From Hydrocarboniphaga sp965279055 (lineage in GTDB: Bacteria > Pseudomonadota > Gammaproteobacteria > Nevskiales > Nevskiaceae), in contig NZ_OZ257125.1 in NCBI RefSeq assembly GCF_965279055.1, positions 2,728,001 through 2,792,000 on the forward strand: a DNA stretch of 64,000 bases, read 5' to 3'. This document shows positions 53,130-62,953 of the stretch, one piece after another. The position numbers were made by a program, and so were the translations under genes. The first letter of the stretch is position 1, and every line of letters begins with the position of its first letter. The notes under the pieces are model-generated. The model was not told the DNA's origin, did not search any database, and was given only the letters and a program-made list of their open reading frames with translations.

Positions 53130-55058
53130 TTACTTCTTGTCGTCGTTGACTTCGGTGAACTCGGCGTCGACCACGTCGCCGTCCTTCGCGTTGGCGTTCT
53201 TGGCGTTCGGCGAGCTGCCGGCGCCGCCTTCGGCCGCACCGGCCTTGGCATAGGCGCGCTCGGCGAGCTTGCCGGCGGACTCGGACAGCGTCGCGCTCTT
53301 GGCTTCGATCGCGTCCTTGTCACCGCTCTTGATCGCCTCGCGCAGCTCGCTGATTGCGGCCTCGATCTGGGTCTTCTCGTCGGCCTGGACCTGGTCGGCC
53401 AGGTCCTTGAGCGACTTCTCGACGCCGTGGATCAGCTGGTCGGCCTGGTTGCGCGCGGTGATCAGCTCGTTGAACTTCTTGTCATCCTCGGCGTGGGCCT
53501 CGGCGTCCTTGATCATCTGCTGGATCTCGGCGTCGGACAGGCCCGAGTTCGCCTTGATGACGATGCTCTGGCTCTTGCCGGTGGCCTTGTCCTTGGCACC
53601 GACGTTCAAGATGCCGTTGGCGTCGATGTCGAAGGTCACTTCGATCTGCGGCATGCCGCGGCTGGCCGGCGGGATGTCGGACAGGTCGAAGCGGCCGAGC
53701 AGCTTGTTGGCCGAGGCCACTTCGCGCTCGCCCTGGAACACCTGGATCGTCACCGCCGTCTGGTTGTCGTCGGCGGTGGTGAAGGTTTCGCTCTTGCGGG
53801 TCGGGATCGTGGTGTTCTTCTCGATCAGCTTGGTCATCTTGCCGCCCAGGGTTTCGATACCCAGGCTCAGCGGCGTGACGTCGAGCAGCAGCACGTCCTT
53901 GACGTCGCCGGACAGCACGGCGCCCTGGATCGCGGCGCCGACGGCGACCGCTTCGTCCGGGTTGACGTCACGGCGCGGCTCACGGCCGAAGAAGTCCTTG
54001 ACCGCGTCCTGGACCTTGGGCATGCGCGTCTGGCCGCCGACCATGATCACTTCCTGGATGTCGGTGTTTTTCAGGCCGGCATCCTTGAGCGCGATCTTGC
54101 AGGGCTCGATGGTCTTGGCGATCAGCTCGTCGACCAGCGACTCCAGCTTGGAGCGCGTCATCTTCAGGTTGAGATGCTTCGGACCGCTGGCGTCGGCGGT
54201 CACGTACGGCAGGTTGATGTCGGTCTGCGTGGTGCTCGACAGCTCGATCTTGGCCTTCTCGGCGGCTTCTTTCAGGCGCTGCAGCGCGAGCGGGTCCTTG
54301 CGCAGGTCGATGCCCTGCTCCTTCTTGAACTCGTCGGCGATGTATTCGATGACGCGCATGTCGAAGTCTTCGCCACCGAGGAAGGTGTCGCCATTGGTGG
54401 ACAGCACTTCGAACTGGTGCTCGCCGTCGACTTCGGCGATCTCGATGATCGACACGTCGAAGGTGCCGCCGCCGAGGTCATAAACGGCGATCTTGCGGTC
54501 ACCCTTGACCTTGTCCAGGCCGAAAGCCAGCGCGGCCGCGGTCGGCTCGTTGATGATGCGCTTGACGTCCAGGCCGGCGATCTTGCCGGCGTCCTTGGTC
54601 GCCTGGCGCTGGCTGTCGTTGAAGTACGCCGGCACCGTGATCACCGCCTCGGTGACGGTTTCGCCGAGGTAGTCTTCGGCGGTCTTCTTCATCTTCAGCA
54701 GCGTCTGCGCGGAGATTTCCGGCGCCGACAGCTTCTTGCCCTTGACGTCGACCCAGGCGTCGCCGTTGCCAGCCTTGACGATCTTGTACGGCACCATGCC
54801 GATGTCTTTCTGCACGACGGAGTCATCGAAGCGGCGGCCGATCAGGCGCTTGACCGCGAAGATCGTGTTGTGCGGGTTGGTCACGGCCTGGCGCTTGGCG
54901 GCGCGGCCGACGATGACCTGGCCGTCATCGGCATAAGCGACGATCGACGGCGTGGTGCGCTCGCCTTCGCTGTTCTCGATGACCTTGACGTTGCCGCCTT
55001 CCATGATGGCGACGCAGGAATTGGTGGTGCCGAGGTCGATGCCGATGATCTTTGCCAT
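53130..55058 (-). CDS. dnaK: Chaperone DnaK (Hsp70)
   Basis: A 642-residue Hsp70. It starts MAKIIGIDLGTTNSC, the ATP phosphate-1 loop, with the other Hsp70 signatures GGGTFDVS and MVGGQTRMP in the ATPase domain, and a substrate domain from about 390. The acidic lid tail ends EFTEVNDDKK. With grpE and dnaJ it forms the folding machine; grpE lies 115 bp upstream. A sigma32-like promoter is in that gap. Confidence 0.98.
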   Translation of the reverse strand: MAKIIGIDLGTTNSCVAIMEGGNVKVIENSEGERTTPSIVAYADDGQVIVGRAAKRQAVTNPHNTIFAVKRLIGRRFDDSVVQKDIGMVPYKIVKAGNGDAWVDVKGKKLSAPEISAQTLLKMKKTAEDYLGETVTEAVITVPAYFNDSQRQATKDAGKIAGLDVKRIINEPTAAALAFGLDKVKGDRKIAVYDLGGGTFDVSIIEIAEVDGEHQFEVLSTNGDTFLGGEDFDMRVIEYIADEFKKEQGIDLRKDPLALQRLKEAAEKAKIELSSTTQTDINLPYVTADASGPKHLNLKMTRSKLESLVDELIAKTIEPCKIALKDAGLKNTDIQEVIMVGGQTRMPKVQDAVKDFFGREPRRDVNPDEAVAVGAAIQGAVLSGDVKDVLLLDVTPLSLGIETLGGKMTKLIEKNTTIPTRKSETFTTADDNQTAVTIQVFQGEREVASANKLLGRFDLSDIPPASRGMPQIEVTFDIDANGILNVGAKDKATGKSQSIVIKANSGLSDAEIQQMIKDAEAHAEDDKKFNELITARNQADQLIHGVEKSLKDLADQVQADEKTQIEAAISELREAIKSGDKDAIEAKSATLSESAGKLAERAYAKAGAAEGGAGSSPNAKNANAKDGDVVDAEFTEVNDDKK

Positions 55059-55113
55059 GTTTCCGGTGCTCCAAAAATATTTACAGAAATTTTCAATTGC
55101 GACGATGCAGGCT

Positions 55114-55144
55114 ATCTATTGCCCATCGGCGCCGTTTCAAGGGG
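55114..55144 (-). promoter_or_regulatory. Sigma32-like promoter of dnaK
   Basis: On the minus strand CCCCTTGAAA (55135-55144), a perfect heat-shock -35, lies 13 bp before CAATAGAT (55114-55121), a weak -10. Confidence 0.5.
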
Positions 55145-55173
55145 TGTCAAATCAGTTTTTCTAACCCTGCCGA

Positions 55174-55707
55174 TCAGGGAGCGCGGGCGACGATGACCAT
55201 CGCCGGGCGCAGCAGCCGGTCGTGCAGCTTGTAGCCTTTCTGCATCACGTTGAGCACGTGGTTGGGCGCCACTTCGCTGGAGGGCACCATGCTCACCGCC
55301 TCGTGGAAATCCGGGTTGAACGGCTGACCCTTGGGGTCGACCTGGCTGACACCCTGCTTTTCCAGCACCGCCACCAGCTGGCGACGGGTCAGCTCCAGAC
55401 CCTCGACGATGGTTTTCACCTGCACGTCCGGTGCCGCCGCCGCCTGGATGCCCAGCTCGACCGAGTCCGAAATGCCGAGCAGCTCGTTGAGCAGCTTCTC
55501 GACGCCGAACTTGCGCGACTGGTCGATCTCGCGCTCGGCGCGTTTGCGCACGTTGTCCAGCTCGGCCAAAGCGCGCAGCTGCGCCTCCTTGGCGGACTGG
55601 GCCTGGGCACGCAATTCTTCGATCTGCGCACTCAGTGCGGCCAGATCGGGCTGGGCGTCGGCCGCGGCTGCGGTCTCGTCTACTGTCGGTTCGGGGCTTG
55701 CCGTCAT
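55174..55707 (-). CDS. grpE: GrpE, nucleotide exchange factor
   Basis: A 177-residue exchange factor for DnaK. The N-terminal half is a long coiled coil (about 20-85, including LDNVRKRAEREID); the C-terminal beta domain has the family motifs GLELTRRQLVAVLEKQGV, FNPDFHEAV and NVMQKGYKLHDRLLRPAMVIVA. ATG 55707 fits the family. It is next to a sigma32-like promoter and precedes dnaK. Confidence 0.96.
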   Translation of the reverse strand: MTASPEPTVDETAAAADAQPDLAALSAQIEELRAQAQSAKEAQLRALAELDNVRKRAEREIDQSRKFGVEKLLNELLGISDSVELGIQAAAAPDVQVKTIVEGLELTRRQLVAVLEKQGVSQVDPKGQPFNPDFHEAVSMVPSSEVAPNHVLNVMQKGYKLHDRLLRPAMVIVARAP

Positions 55708-55751
55708 GGGTTCGTCGGGTAAAAGTGAGTAAAAACGCTGCGTGCCGCTTG

Positions 55752-55779
55752 TTTTGGGGCCATAAACAGGCCGTTCAAG
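55752..55779 (-). promoter_or_regulatory. Sigma32-like promoter of grpE
   Basis: Minus-strand CTTGAAC (55773-55779), 13 bp, CCCCAAAA (55752-55759), close to the consensus CTTGAAA / CCCCATNT. The same DNA forms the inverted repeat TTTTGGGGC...GCCCCAAAA. Confidence 0.65.
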
Positions 55780-55850
55780 CCCCAAAACGCCTTCCCGGGC
55801 CTGGCTGTCAGCAGATGCCGGGCCCTGCGGGGCCGCGATTGTAACGAGCT

Positions 55851-58667
55851 TCAGGCCCGCAGCAGCAGTCCCAGCGGAAATTCCTCCAGCAGATCGGCCA
55901 GCAGCAGCGGCCGGTCGGCCTCCGCTTGCAGGCGGGAGCCGGTCAGCACGCTGCGGTAACCGCCCGCCGGCAACGTCACCGCGGTATCGGCCCAGCCGGC
56001 AGCCGCGCCCGCCGCCGTCTGCGTCTCGCCGGCCAGCTGCGGCCACAGCCGCGGCGCCAGCACGATCAGCTCGGCCTGGCCCTGGGTGCGGCGGAACGCC
56101 AACAGCTGCTCGGCTTTCGCCCCGCTGGCCGTGATCGCCTCGTAGCCGCCGGAGGCAAACAGCGTCGGCAGCTCGCGGCGCAGCCGCAGAATCTGGCGGA
56201 TCAGGTACATCTTGGCGCGGCCGTCGTGCCAGCCCGCGACCAGCTCGCCGACGGCGGCGCCGGCGAGGTCGGTGAGCGTGGCGGCCTTGGCGCGCGCCGC
56301 CTCGTAATCGACCGGCCGACGATTGTCCGGATCGACCATCGACAGCTCCCACAGCTCCGAGCCGCGATAAATGTCGGGCACGCCCGGCATCGTCAGCCGC
56401 AGCAGCGTCTGCGACAGCGAACTCAGCGCGCCCAGCCAGGCGACGCGTCCGATGAAGCGCTGGAAGTCGGCGAGAAACAAATTACCGGCGCCCGGCGTCA
56501 GCGCGCCTTTGACGAAACGCCCCAGCGCCTGTTCGTAGGCCTGGTTCGGCTGGGTCCAGTTCGAACGGTATTTGCCTTCGCGCACGGCCTTGAGCATCGC
56601 GCCGTCGACGCGCTCGGCCAGCGTCGCCAGACCGGCCGCATCGTCGATGGCCTGGTGCGCCGGCCAGACACCGACCAGGGTTTGATAGAAGTAGTACTGA
56701 TGATTGAAGTCCGGCGCCGGCTCGCCGGCCACGTCGGCGACCAGGCGGCGATTGCTGCGCGACCAGGCGCGCACCCGCGCCGCCCACTCGGTGGTCATGC
56801 CGCTCAGGCACGCGATGCGCATGCGCGCGTCTTCGCCGCGCTTGGTGTCATGGGTGCTGCCGCCGATCATGTCCAGCGGATGCTGCTGCAGGCGCAGCGC
56901 ATTGGCCTTGTGGAACGCGGCCGGCGATACCGCATAGCGGCGCGGATCGCCGCCGACTTCGTTGTGCACCAGCAACCGGAAGTAGCGGTAGAAACTGGTG
57001 TCTTCCAGACCTTTCGCCATCGCCGGGCCGGACAGCTGCTGGAAGCGCATCGCCGCGCGGTACACCTGCTGTGCGTCGTAAGGCGAGCCTTCGGCCGCCA
57101 GTTCGCCGCTGAGGATGCGGCCGATGAAATCGAAGATCGACGGATCGATGGGGCCGGCATTCTTCTTCGCCAGGCCAACGGCCCAGTCGATGTAGCGACG
57201 GTCGGCCGGCGACAGCCGCCCCTCTTCGTCGAGGTAGGTGCGATACACCGGAAAGTAGGCAACCAGTTCTTCCAGCGCCTTGCGGATCGCCGCGTAGCTG
57301 AAATCGCGCGAGCGCCACTGGCTCGCGCTCAGGGTCTGCACCGCGTTGGCGAGCACGCCCATTTCGCTGGCGAGATTGTTCTGAACGATGAGCTTCTTGC
57401 ACTCGTACAGGATCTCGTCGAACGGCTTGCGCTCGCCGCTGAATCGACGATAGATCGTGCTCAGCGCCTTATCGGAATCCGGATCGACGAACAGGCCGCC
57501 GACCAGATTCAGCGTGTCGTAGCCGGTGGTGCCGGCGACCGGCCATTCGGCCGGCAGTTCTTCGTAATGCGCGAGGATTTTTTCGAGCAGGATGTAGGCC
57601 GGCGCCTCCGCCTTGCCGGCGGCTTGCTGCAGCCGGATCGCGTACTGGCGCGGATCGAACAGACCATCGATATGATCGATGCGCAGGCCCTGCACCTTGT
57701 TTTCGGCAACCAGCCGCAGCGTCGTGCGATGCATCGCGTCGAACAGCTCGCGGCGCTCGACTCGAAGGCCGGCGAGTTCGTTGATGTCGAAAAAACGTCG
57801 GTAGTTCACTTCGTCCGAAGACACACGCCAGTAAGCGGCGCGATAGCTTTGACGATCGAGCACGGTGCCGAGGCGATCCCAGCTTGGTCGATCGCCCTGC
57901 ACGCCATTGAACGTCGCCAGCGCGGCGGCGATGGCGTCGATCAGGCCGGGCTCGTCTGCCAGCACCTCGGCCAGATGCTGCTTCAGCGAGGCCGCGGTTT
58001 CGCGCAGCGCGCCATCGCTGCCCTGCTGCTCGGCCAGTTGCTCGAAATCGCGCAGCAGATTGGCCAGCCGGCGGGCGCCCTCGCCTGTCGCCGTCTGCAG
58101 CGCCGGCGCCAGCAGCTCGGCATAGTCCATCGGCGAAATCGGCAGGCGGTTGTCGAAGTACCAGGCGCTGATCGAGCCTGTGCGCTCGTCGAGCTTCAAC
58201 GCGATTTCGCCGTGCTCCAGCACCAGGCCGAACTGGTCGCCGAGCACCGGCAGCAGCACCTTGCCTTCGAGATTGCGCCGGCTGGATTTCCAGTCGATGT
58301 CGAAATCCAGTGCATGCGGCGAACGCGGCCCCCATTCGAGCACGTCCATCCACGCCGGGTTGTCGACGCCGATGCCGACATGATTCGGCACGATGTCGAG
58401 GATCAGGCCCAGGCCGTGCTCGTCCAGCGCGGCGATCAGTCTTTCAAAACCGGCTTCGCCACCGAGTTCGGGATTGAAGCGATTGTGATCGGTGACGTCG
58501 TAGCCATGCGTCGAGCCCGGCGTCGCCGCCATGATCGGCGAGGCATACAGATGCGAGAAACCCAGGTCGGCCAGATAGCCGGCCAGCGCCGCGGCATCGT
58601 CGAACGTGAAGTCCTTGTGCAGCTGGACGCGGTAAGTCGCGCGCGGCAGCGTCGGTGGCTGCCTCAT
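55851..58667 (-). CDS. treY: Maltooligosyltrehalose synthase TreY
   Basis: A 938-residue GH13 enzyme that isomerises the reducing end of maltooligosaccharides to a trehalosyl end. Signature segments: ATYRVQLHKDFTFDDA at the start, DIVPNHVG, the nucleophile region GLRIDHIDGL, the acid Glu in ILLEKILAHYEELP, and the STHDTKRGEDARMR block typical of TreY. ATG 58667 overlaps the treZ stop as ATGA. Length is normal. It acts on the chains trimmed by GlgX, and TreZ then releases trehalose. Confidence 0.95.
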   Translation of the reverse strand: MRQPPTLPRATYRVQLHKDFTFDDAAALAGYLADLGFSHLYASPIMAATPGSTHGYDVTDHNRFNPELGGEAGFERLIAALDEHGLGLILDIVPNHVGIGVDNPAWMDVLEWGPRSPHALDFDIDWKSSRRNLEGKVLLPVLGDQFGLVLEHGEIALKLDERTGSISAWYFDNRLPISPMDYAELLAPALQTATGEGARRLANLLRDFEQLAEQQGSDGALRETAASLKQHLAEVLADEPGLIDAIAAALATFNGVQGDRPSWDRLGTVLDRQSYRAAYWRVSSDEVNYRRFFDINELAGLRVERRELFDAMHRTTLRLVAENKVQGLRIDHIDGLFDPRQYAIRLQQAAGKAEAPAYILLEKILAHYEELPAEWPVAGTTGYDTLNLVGGLFVDPDSDKALSTIYRRFSGERKPFDEILYECKKLIVQNNLASEMGVLANAVQTLSASQWRSRDFSYAAIRKALEELVAYFPVYRTYLDEEGRLSPADRRYIDWAVGLAKKNAGPIDPSIFDFIGRILSGELAAEGSPYDAQQVYRAAMRFQQLSGPAMAKGLEDTSFYRYFRLLVHNEVGGDPRRYAVSPAAFHKANALRLQQHPLDMIGGSTHDTKRGEDARMRIACLSGMTTEWAARVRAWSRSNRRLVADVAGEPAPDFNHQYYFYQTLVGVWPAHQAIDDAAGLATLAERVDGAMLKAVREGKYRSNWTQPNQAYEQALGRFVKGALTPGAGNLFLADFQRFIGRVAWLGALSSLSQTLLRLTMPGVPDIYRGSELWELSMVDPDNRRPVDYEAARAKAATLTDLAGAAVGELVAGWHDGRAKMYLIRQILRLRRELPTLFASGGYEAITASGAKAEQLLAFRRTQGQAELIVLAPRLWPQLAGETQTAAGAAAGWADTAVTLPAGGYRSVLTGSRLQAEADRPLLLADLLEEFPLGLLLRA

Positions 58668-60487
58668 CCGACGGCTCCTTCCTGATCGAGCAGATTCAGT
58701 GCGACGTACCACGGCGGCAACTTGCCGTTATCCAGATCGGCAGTGGCGTAAACGGTGCGGCCGAGAATGTCACCGGCATCACCATCGACGGCCTTATCGC
58801 TGAGGTTGGCCACCAGCTGCAGCACCGCGCCATCACCGAAGCGCCAATGCACGTAGATCGTGCCCTGCGCGTCGACGGCGCGGGTGCCCGATCCGCCGCC
58901 GGACGTCGCCATGCGCGGAATGACGTGCTCGCGTCGTACGGCGAGCAGATCGCGATGCAGCTTGATCCAGTCGGTCTTGCGCGCCGGCTCGGACCAGTCC
59001 AGCACCGCGCTCCGGAACGTCGCCTCGGCCAGCGGATCGGGAATGCGCTTGACCGCTTCCGGGTCCTGGAATTCGGGGAAGGATTTGAATTCTTCCATGC
59101 GGCCCTTGCGCACCGCGTCGGCGAGATCACCGCTGAAATCACAGAAAAACGGGAACGGTTGATCGCTGTTCCACTCCTGGCCCTGCCACAGCATCGGAAT
59201 CTGCGGCGCCAGCAGCAGCACCGCAGTACCGGCGCGAATCGCCTCGGGCTTGGCGAACTTGCCAAGACGCCAGCCGTAGGCGTGATTGCCGACCTGATCG
59301 TGGTTCTGGATGAAGGAGACGAAAGCGGTCGGCGGCAGGCTCGCGCTGGGCTCGCCGCGTTTGGCACCATCGCGATGCTCGGAAACTTCGCCCTGGTAGG
59401 CGAAACCCTCGGCGAGCACGCGTGCCACCAGCGTCTGCGGCTGTCCTTCGCCTTTGGTGTAGTCGTCGTAGTAGCCGCCGCGCATGTCGGTGATGGCCAC
59501 ACGCAGCACATGATGGAAATCGTCGTTCCATTGCGCGGTATGCGGGCCCGGACCCTGATAGCCGTAGCCGAGCACGCTGCTGCGATTGCCGTCGTTCTCG
59601 AGAATCAGATGAATCGGCCGCTCCTTGATCGCCTCGCGAATGCGCTCGCCGAGTTCGACGACGATGTCCGGCCGGCTGTCGTCCCTGATCGCATGCACCG
59701 CGTCGAAGCGCAGGCCGTCGAGGTGATATTCCTGCAGCCAGTACAGTGCATTTTCGATGAAGAACGAGCGCACCACTTCCGAATGCGTATCGTCGAAATT
59801 GATCGCCGCACCCCAGGGCGTCTGGTGCTTGTCGGTGAAGAAGTCCGGCGCGTACAGCGACAGGTAATTGCCATCCGGGCCGAAGTGGTTGTAGACGACG
59901 TCGAGAATCACCGAGATGCCGCGCGCATGCGCGGCCTGCACCAGGCGCTTCAGGCCATCCGGCCCGCCGTAGCGTTCCTCGACGGCGAACAGCAGCACGC
60001 CGTCATAGCCCCAGTTCCAGCGGCCCGGGCATTCGGCCACCGGCATGAGCTCGACCGCGTTGACGCCCAGCGACAGCAGGTGATCGAAGTGTTCGATCAC
60101 GCCGTCGAAACTGCCGGCCTGCGAAAATGTGCCGACATGCAGCTCGTAAACCACCGCCTCGTGCCAGGGACGGCCGCGCCAGTCCGCGTCCTGCCAGTCG
60201 AAGCTGCCGGCATCGACGACGACGCTCGGTCCCGCGACACTCTCGCTCTGGTAACGCGACACCGGATCGGGGATCAGTGTGTCGGCGACGCGATAGCGAT
60301 AACGCGTGCCGGCTTTCGCCCGATCGGTGGTGAGCTCGTAAAAACCGTTCTCGCTGCGATTCATCGCCAACGTTGTGCCACCGTCGATGACCAGCTCGAC
60401 CTGATCGACGCCCGGCGCCCACAGCCGGAAACGCACGCCGCCGTCGACGCACTCGGCTCCGAACGGCAGCGCGCGATGCCGCTTCAT
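58664..60487 (-). CDS. treZ: Maltooligosyltrehalose trehalohydrolase TreZ
   Basis: A 607-residue GH13 enzyme that cleaves trehalose from the end made by TreY. The N-terminal beta-sandwich (GVRFRLWAPGVDQVELVID) is followed by the barrel with YNHFGPDGNYL, the nucleophile Asp in DGLRFDAVHAI, the acid Glu in LILENDGN and FIQNHDQVGN. It overlaps both glgX and treY as ATGA, so the three are translated as a unit. Confidence 0.95.
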   Translation of the reverse strand: MKRHRALPFGAECVDGGVRFRLWAPGVDQVELVIDGGTTLAMNRSENGFYELTTDRAKAGTRYRYRVADTLIPDPVSRYQSESVAGPSVVVDAGSFDWQDADWRGRPWHEAVVYELHVGTFSQAGSFDGVIEHFDHLLSLGVNAVELMPVAECPGRWNWGYDGVLLFAVEERYGGPDGLKRLVQAAHARGISVILDVVYNHFGPDGNYLSLYAPDFFTDKHQTPWGAAINFDDTHSEVVRSFFIENALYWLQEYHLDGLRFDAVHAIRDDSRPDIVVELGERIREAIKERPIHLILENDGNRSSVLGYGYQGPGPHTAQWNDDFHHVLRVAITDMRGGYYDDYTKGEGQPQTLVARVLAEGFAYQGEVSEHRDGAKRGEPSASLPPTAFVSFIQNHDQVGNHAYGWRLGKFAKPEAIRAGTAVLLLAPQIPMLWQGQEWNSDQPFPFFCDFSGDLADAVRKGRMEEFKSFPEFQDPEAVKRIPDPLAEATFRSAVLDWSEPARKTDWIKLHRDLLAVRREHVIPRMATSGGGSGTRAVDAQGTIYVHWRFGDGAVLQLVANLSDKAVDGDAGDILGRTVYATADLDNGKLPPWYVALNLLDQEGAVG

Positions 60488-62766
60488 GCGGCGCTCCCGC
60501 TGCGGCTGGCGACCGCCGGCTCGGGCTCGGGCCGGATGCTCTCGTCGTTGGCCGACTCCTCTGCGATCGCGGTCGGAATATCGATCAGCTCGACATGCGT
60601 CATCCGCGCGAAACCGGCCGGCTCAGCGCGATTGATGAACAGTGCCATCGACCGACCCTGGATTTTGTAGCACTCGCCCTCGGCGAAGTACTGCCCTTCC
60701 GTCGCAAAGCCGCTGTCCAGTGCCGTATCGATCAGCAGCTCCCAGCGCAGCTCGGTCTTCATGTCGGGCATGCAGAACTCGAGCTCCTCATGATGCGCAT
60801 TCATGATCACCATGAAGCTGTCGTCGATGTCGCGCTGGCCGCCAGTGGTGTAGTACTCGCCGGCCGCGCCGCCGAGCACCCAGCCAAAGCAGCGCGCCAT
60901 GCCGTTGTTCCAGTCATCAATGGTCTGCTCGTTGCCGCTGGGCGCGAGCCAGGTGATGTCCTTGAGTCCGTCGGCGGCCATGACCTTGCCGCGAAAGAAG
61001 CCGGGCCGCGAAAACACGCGATGCTTGCGCCGCAGCGCAATCACCCGGCGCACGAAATCCTGCAGACGCTGGTCCTCGGGACGCAGGTTTTCCCACTGCG
61101 TCCAGGAAATGTCGCTGTCCTGGCAATAGGCGTTGTTGTTGCCGCCCTGCGAGCGTCCCATTTCGTCGCCGGCCAGCAGCATCGGCACGCCCAGCGACAG
61201 GATCAGCGTCGCCAGATGATTGCGTTTGAGCTGGTCGCGGATTTTCAGGATGGCCGCGTCGTCGGTCGGGCCTTCGACGCCGCAGTTCCACGACAGGTTG
61301 TCATCGGTGCCATCGCGATTGTCCTCGCCGTTGGCCTCGTTGTGCTTGTCGTTGTACGACACCAGGTCCTGCAAGGTGAAGCCGTCGTGCGCGGTGACGA
61401 AATTGATCGACGACCAGGGCCGGCGGCCGTTGTGATCGTAGATATCCGACGAGCCGGTGACGCGGTTGCCCATCTCGGCGAGCAGACCGCCGTCACCTTT
61501 CCAGAACTTGCGCACGGTGTCGCGAAACGCACCGTTCCACTCCGCCCAACCCGGCGGAAAACCGCCGACCTGATAGCCGTAAGGCCCTAAATCCCAGGGC
61601 TCGGCGATCATTTTGACGGTGTTCAACAGCGGGTCCTGACGCACCGCATCGAGAAACGCCGCACCAGGATCGAAGTTGCCGTGCTCGCGCGCCAGCGTCG
61701 AACACAGATCGAAGCGGAAGCCGTCGACATGCATCTCGCTGACCCAGTAGCGCAGCGAGTCCATCACCATCTGCAGCACGCGCGGATGATCGACGTTGAG
61801 CGTATTGCCGGTGCCGGTGTAATCCATGTAGTAGCGTGGATCGTCGGTGAGCCGGTAATAGCTGGCGTTGTCGATGCCGCGCAGCGACAACGTCGGCCCC
61901 ATGTGATTGCCTTCGGCGGTGTGGTTGTAGACCACGTCGAGAATCACCTCGATGCCGGCGCCGTGCAGGCGTTTGACCGTGGTCTTGAATTCCTCGACCA
62001 GACCGCTGGACAGAAACCGCGGATCGGGCGCAAAAAAACCGATGCTGTTGTAGCCCCAGTAATTGGTCAGGTTGCGTTGGGTCAGATGCCGGTCGTTCAA
62101 AAAATGATGAATCGGCAGCAACTCCACCGCGGTGACGCCGGTGCGCACCAGGTGATCCAGCACCGGCGGCGCGACCAGGCCGGCAAACGTGCCGCGCTTG
62201 TTCTGGTCGACACCCGGATGCAGCTTGGTGAAGCCCTTGACATGGGTTTCCATGATCACGGTTTCTTCCCAGCTGGTACGCGGCCGCCGGTCCTCGCCCC
62301 AGCTGAAAGAGGTGTCGACGACGCGGCACTTGGGCATGTGGCGCGCGTTGTCGCGCCTGTCGAAACTCAGGTCTTGCCTGGCATGACCGATCTTGTAACC
62401 GAAGTTGGCATCGGCCCAATGCAGATCGCCGGCGATGGACTTTGCATAAGGATCGAGCAACAGCTTGTTGGCATTGAAGCGATGCCCGTTCTCCGGCTCG
62501 TAAGGTCCGTGCACGCGGTACCCGTAAAGCTGGCCCGGCCGCGCATCCGGCAGATAGCCGTGCCAGACCTGGTCGCTGTATTCCGGCAGGCGCACACGCG
62601 CCACTTCGTGCTGCCCGCTCGGATCGAACAGGCATAGATCCACTGCGACGGCGTTGGCGGAAAACAGCGCAAAATTGACGCCTTCGCCGTCCCAGCTGGC
62701 GCCCAGCGGATACGAGCGGCCCGGCCACACCGTGGTGCGGGCCTTGTTTGCAACGGTCGATTCCAT
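60484..62766 (-). CDS. glgX: Glycogen debranching enzyme GlgX
   Basis: A 760-residue isoamylase-type GH13 enzyme that removes side chains from phosphorylase-trimmed glycogen. The N-terminal domain begins PLGASWDGEGVNFALFS; catalytic segments are NHTAEGN, GFRFDLCSTLA with the nucleophile Asp, AEPWDLGPYGYQVGGFP with the acid Glu, and VTAHDGFTL. ATG 62766 is preferred to the TTG 102 bp upstream, which would add a Pro-rich tail. First gene of the glgX-treZ-treY unit. Confidence 0.94.
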   Translation of the reverse strand: MESTVANKARTTVWPGRSYPLGASWDGEGVNFALFSANAVAVDLCLFDPSGQHEVARVRLPEYSDQVWHGYLPDARPGQLYGYRVHGPYEPENGHRFNANKLLLDPYAKSIAGDLHWADANFGYKIGHARQDLSFDRRDNARHMPKCRVVDTSFSWGEDRRPRTSWEETVIMETHVKGFTKLHPGVDQNKRGTFAGLVAPPVLDHLVRTGVTAVELLPIHHFLNDRHLTQRNLTNYWGYNSIGFFAPDPRFLSSGLVEEFKTTVKRLHGAGIEVILDVVYNHTAEGNHMGPTLSLRGIDNASYYRLTDDPRYYMDYTGTGNTLNVDHPRVLQMVMDSLRYWVSEMHVDGFRFDLCSTLAREHGNFDPGAAFLDAVRQDPLLNTVKMIAEPWDLGPYGYQVGGFPPGWAEWNGAFRDTVRKFWKGDGGLLAEMGNRVTGSSDIYDHNGRRPWSSINFVTAHDGFTLQDLVSYNDKHNEANGEDNRDGTDDNLSWNCGVEGPTDDAAILKIRDQLKRNHLATLILSLGVPMLLAGDEMGRSQGGNNNAYCQDSDISWTQWENLRPEDQRLQDFVRRVIALRRKHRVFSRPGFFRGKVMAADGLKDITWLAPSGNEQTIDDWNNGMARCFGWVLGGAAGEYYTTGGQRDIDDSFMVIMNAHHEELEFCMPDMKTELRWELLIDTALDSGFATEGQYFAEGECYKIQGRSMALFINRAEPAGFARMTHVELIDIPTAIAEESANDESIRPEPEPAVASRSGSAA

Positions 62767-62953
62767 TCGAGGGCGTTCCCTGTCGTCCGCCGATGGCGCG
62801 GCGAAGATCGCGACACGCTCAGGTCTCGGCGGAACCGGTTCAACCTTAACGGCAGGAACTGAATTCAACCTGTCCCGCTGCCGCGGTCTAGCTCCTCGAA
62901 GAACGCAGATCCGGCATCTTCGCGGGAGCAGGCTCGCCTGCGAGCCTCAAACC

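Noticed and set aside
60600..60700. GTAGCACTCGCC as part of a CIRCE element
   Set aside because: It lies inside glgX and has no inverted partner nine bases away.
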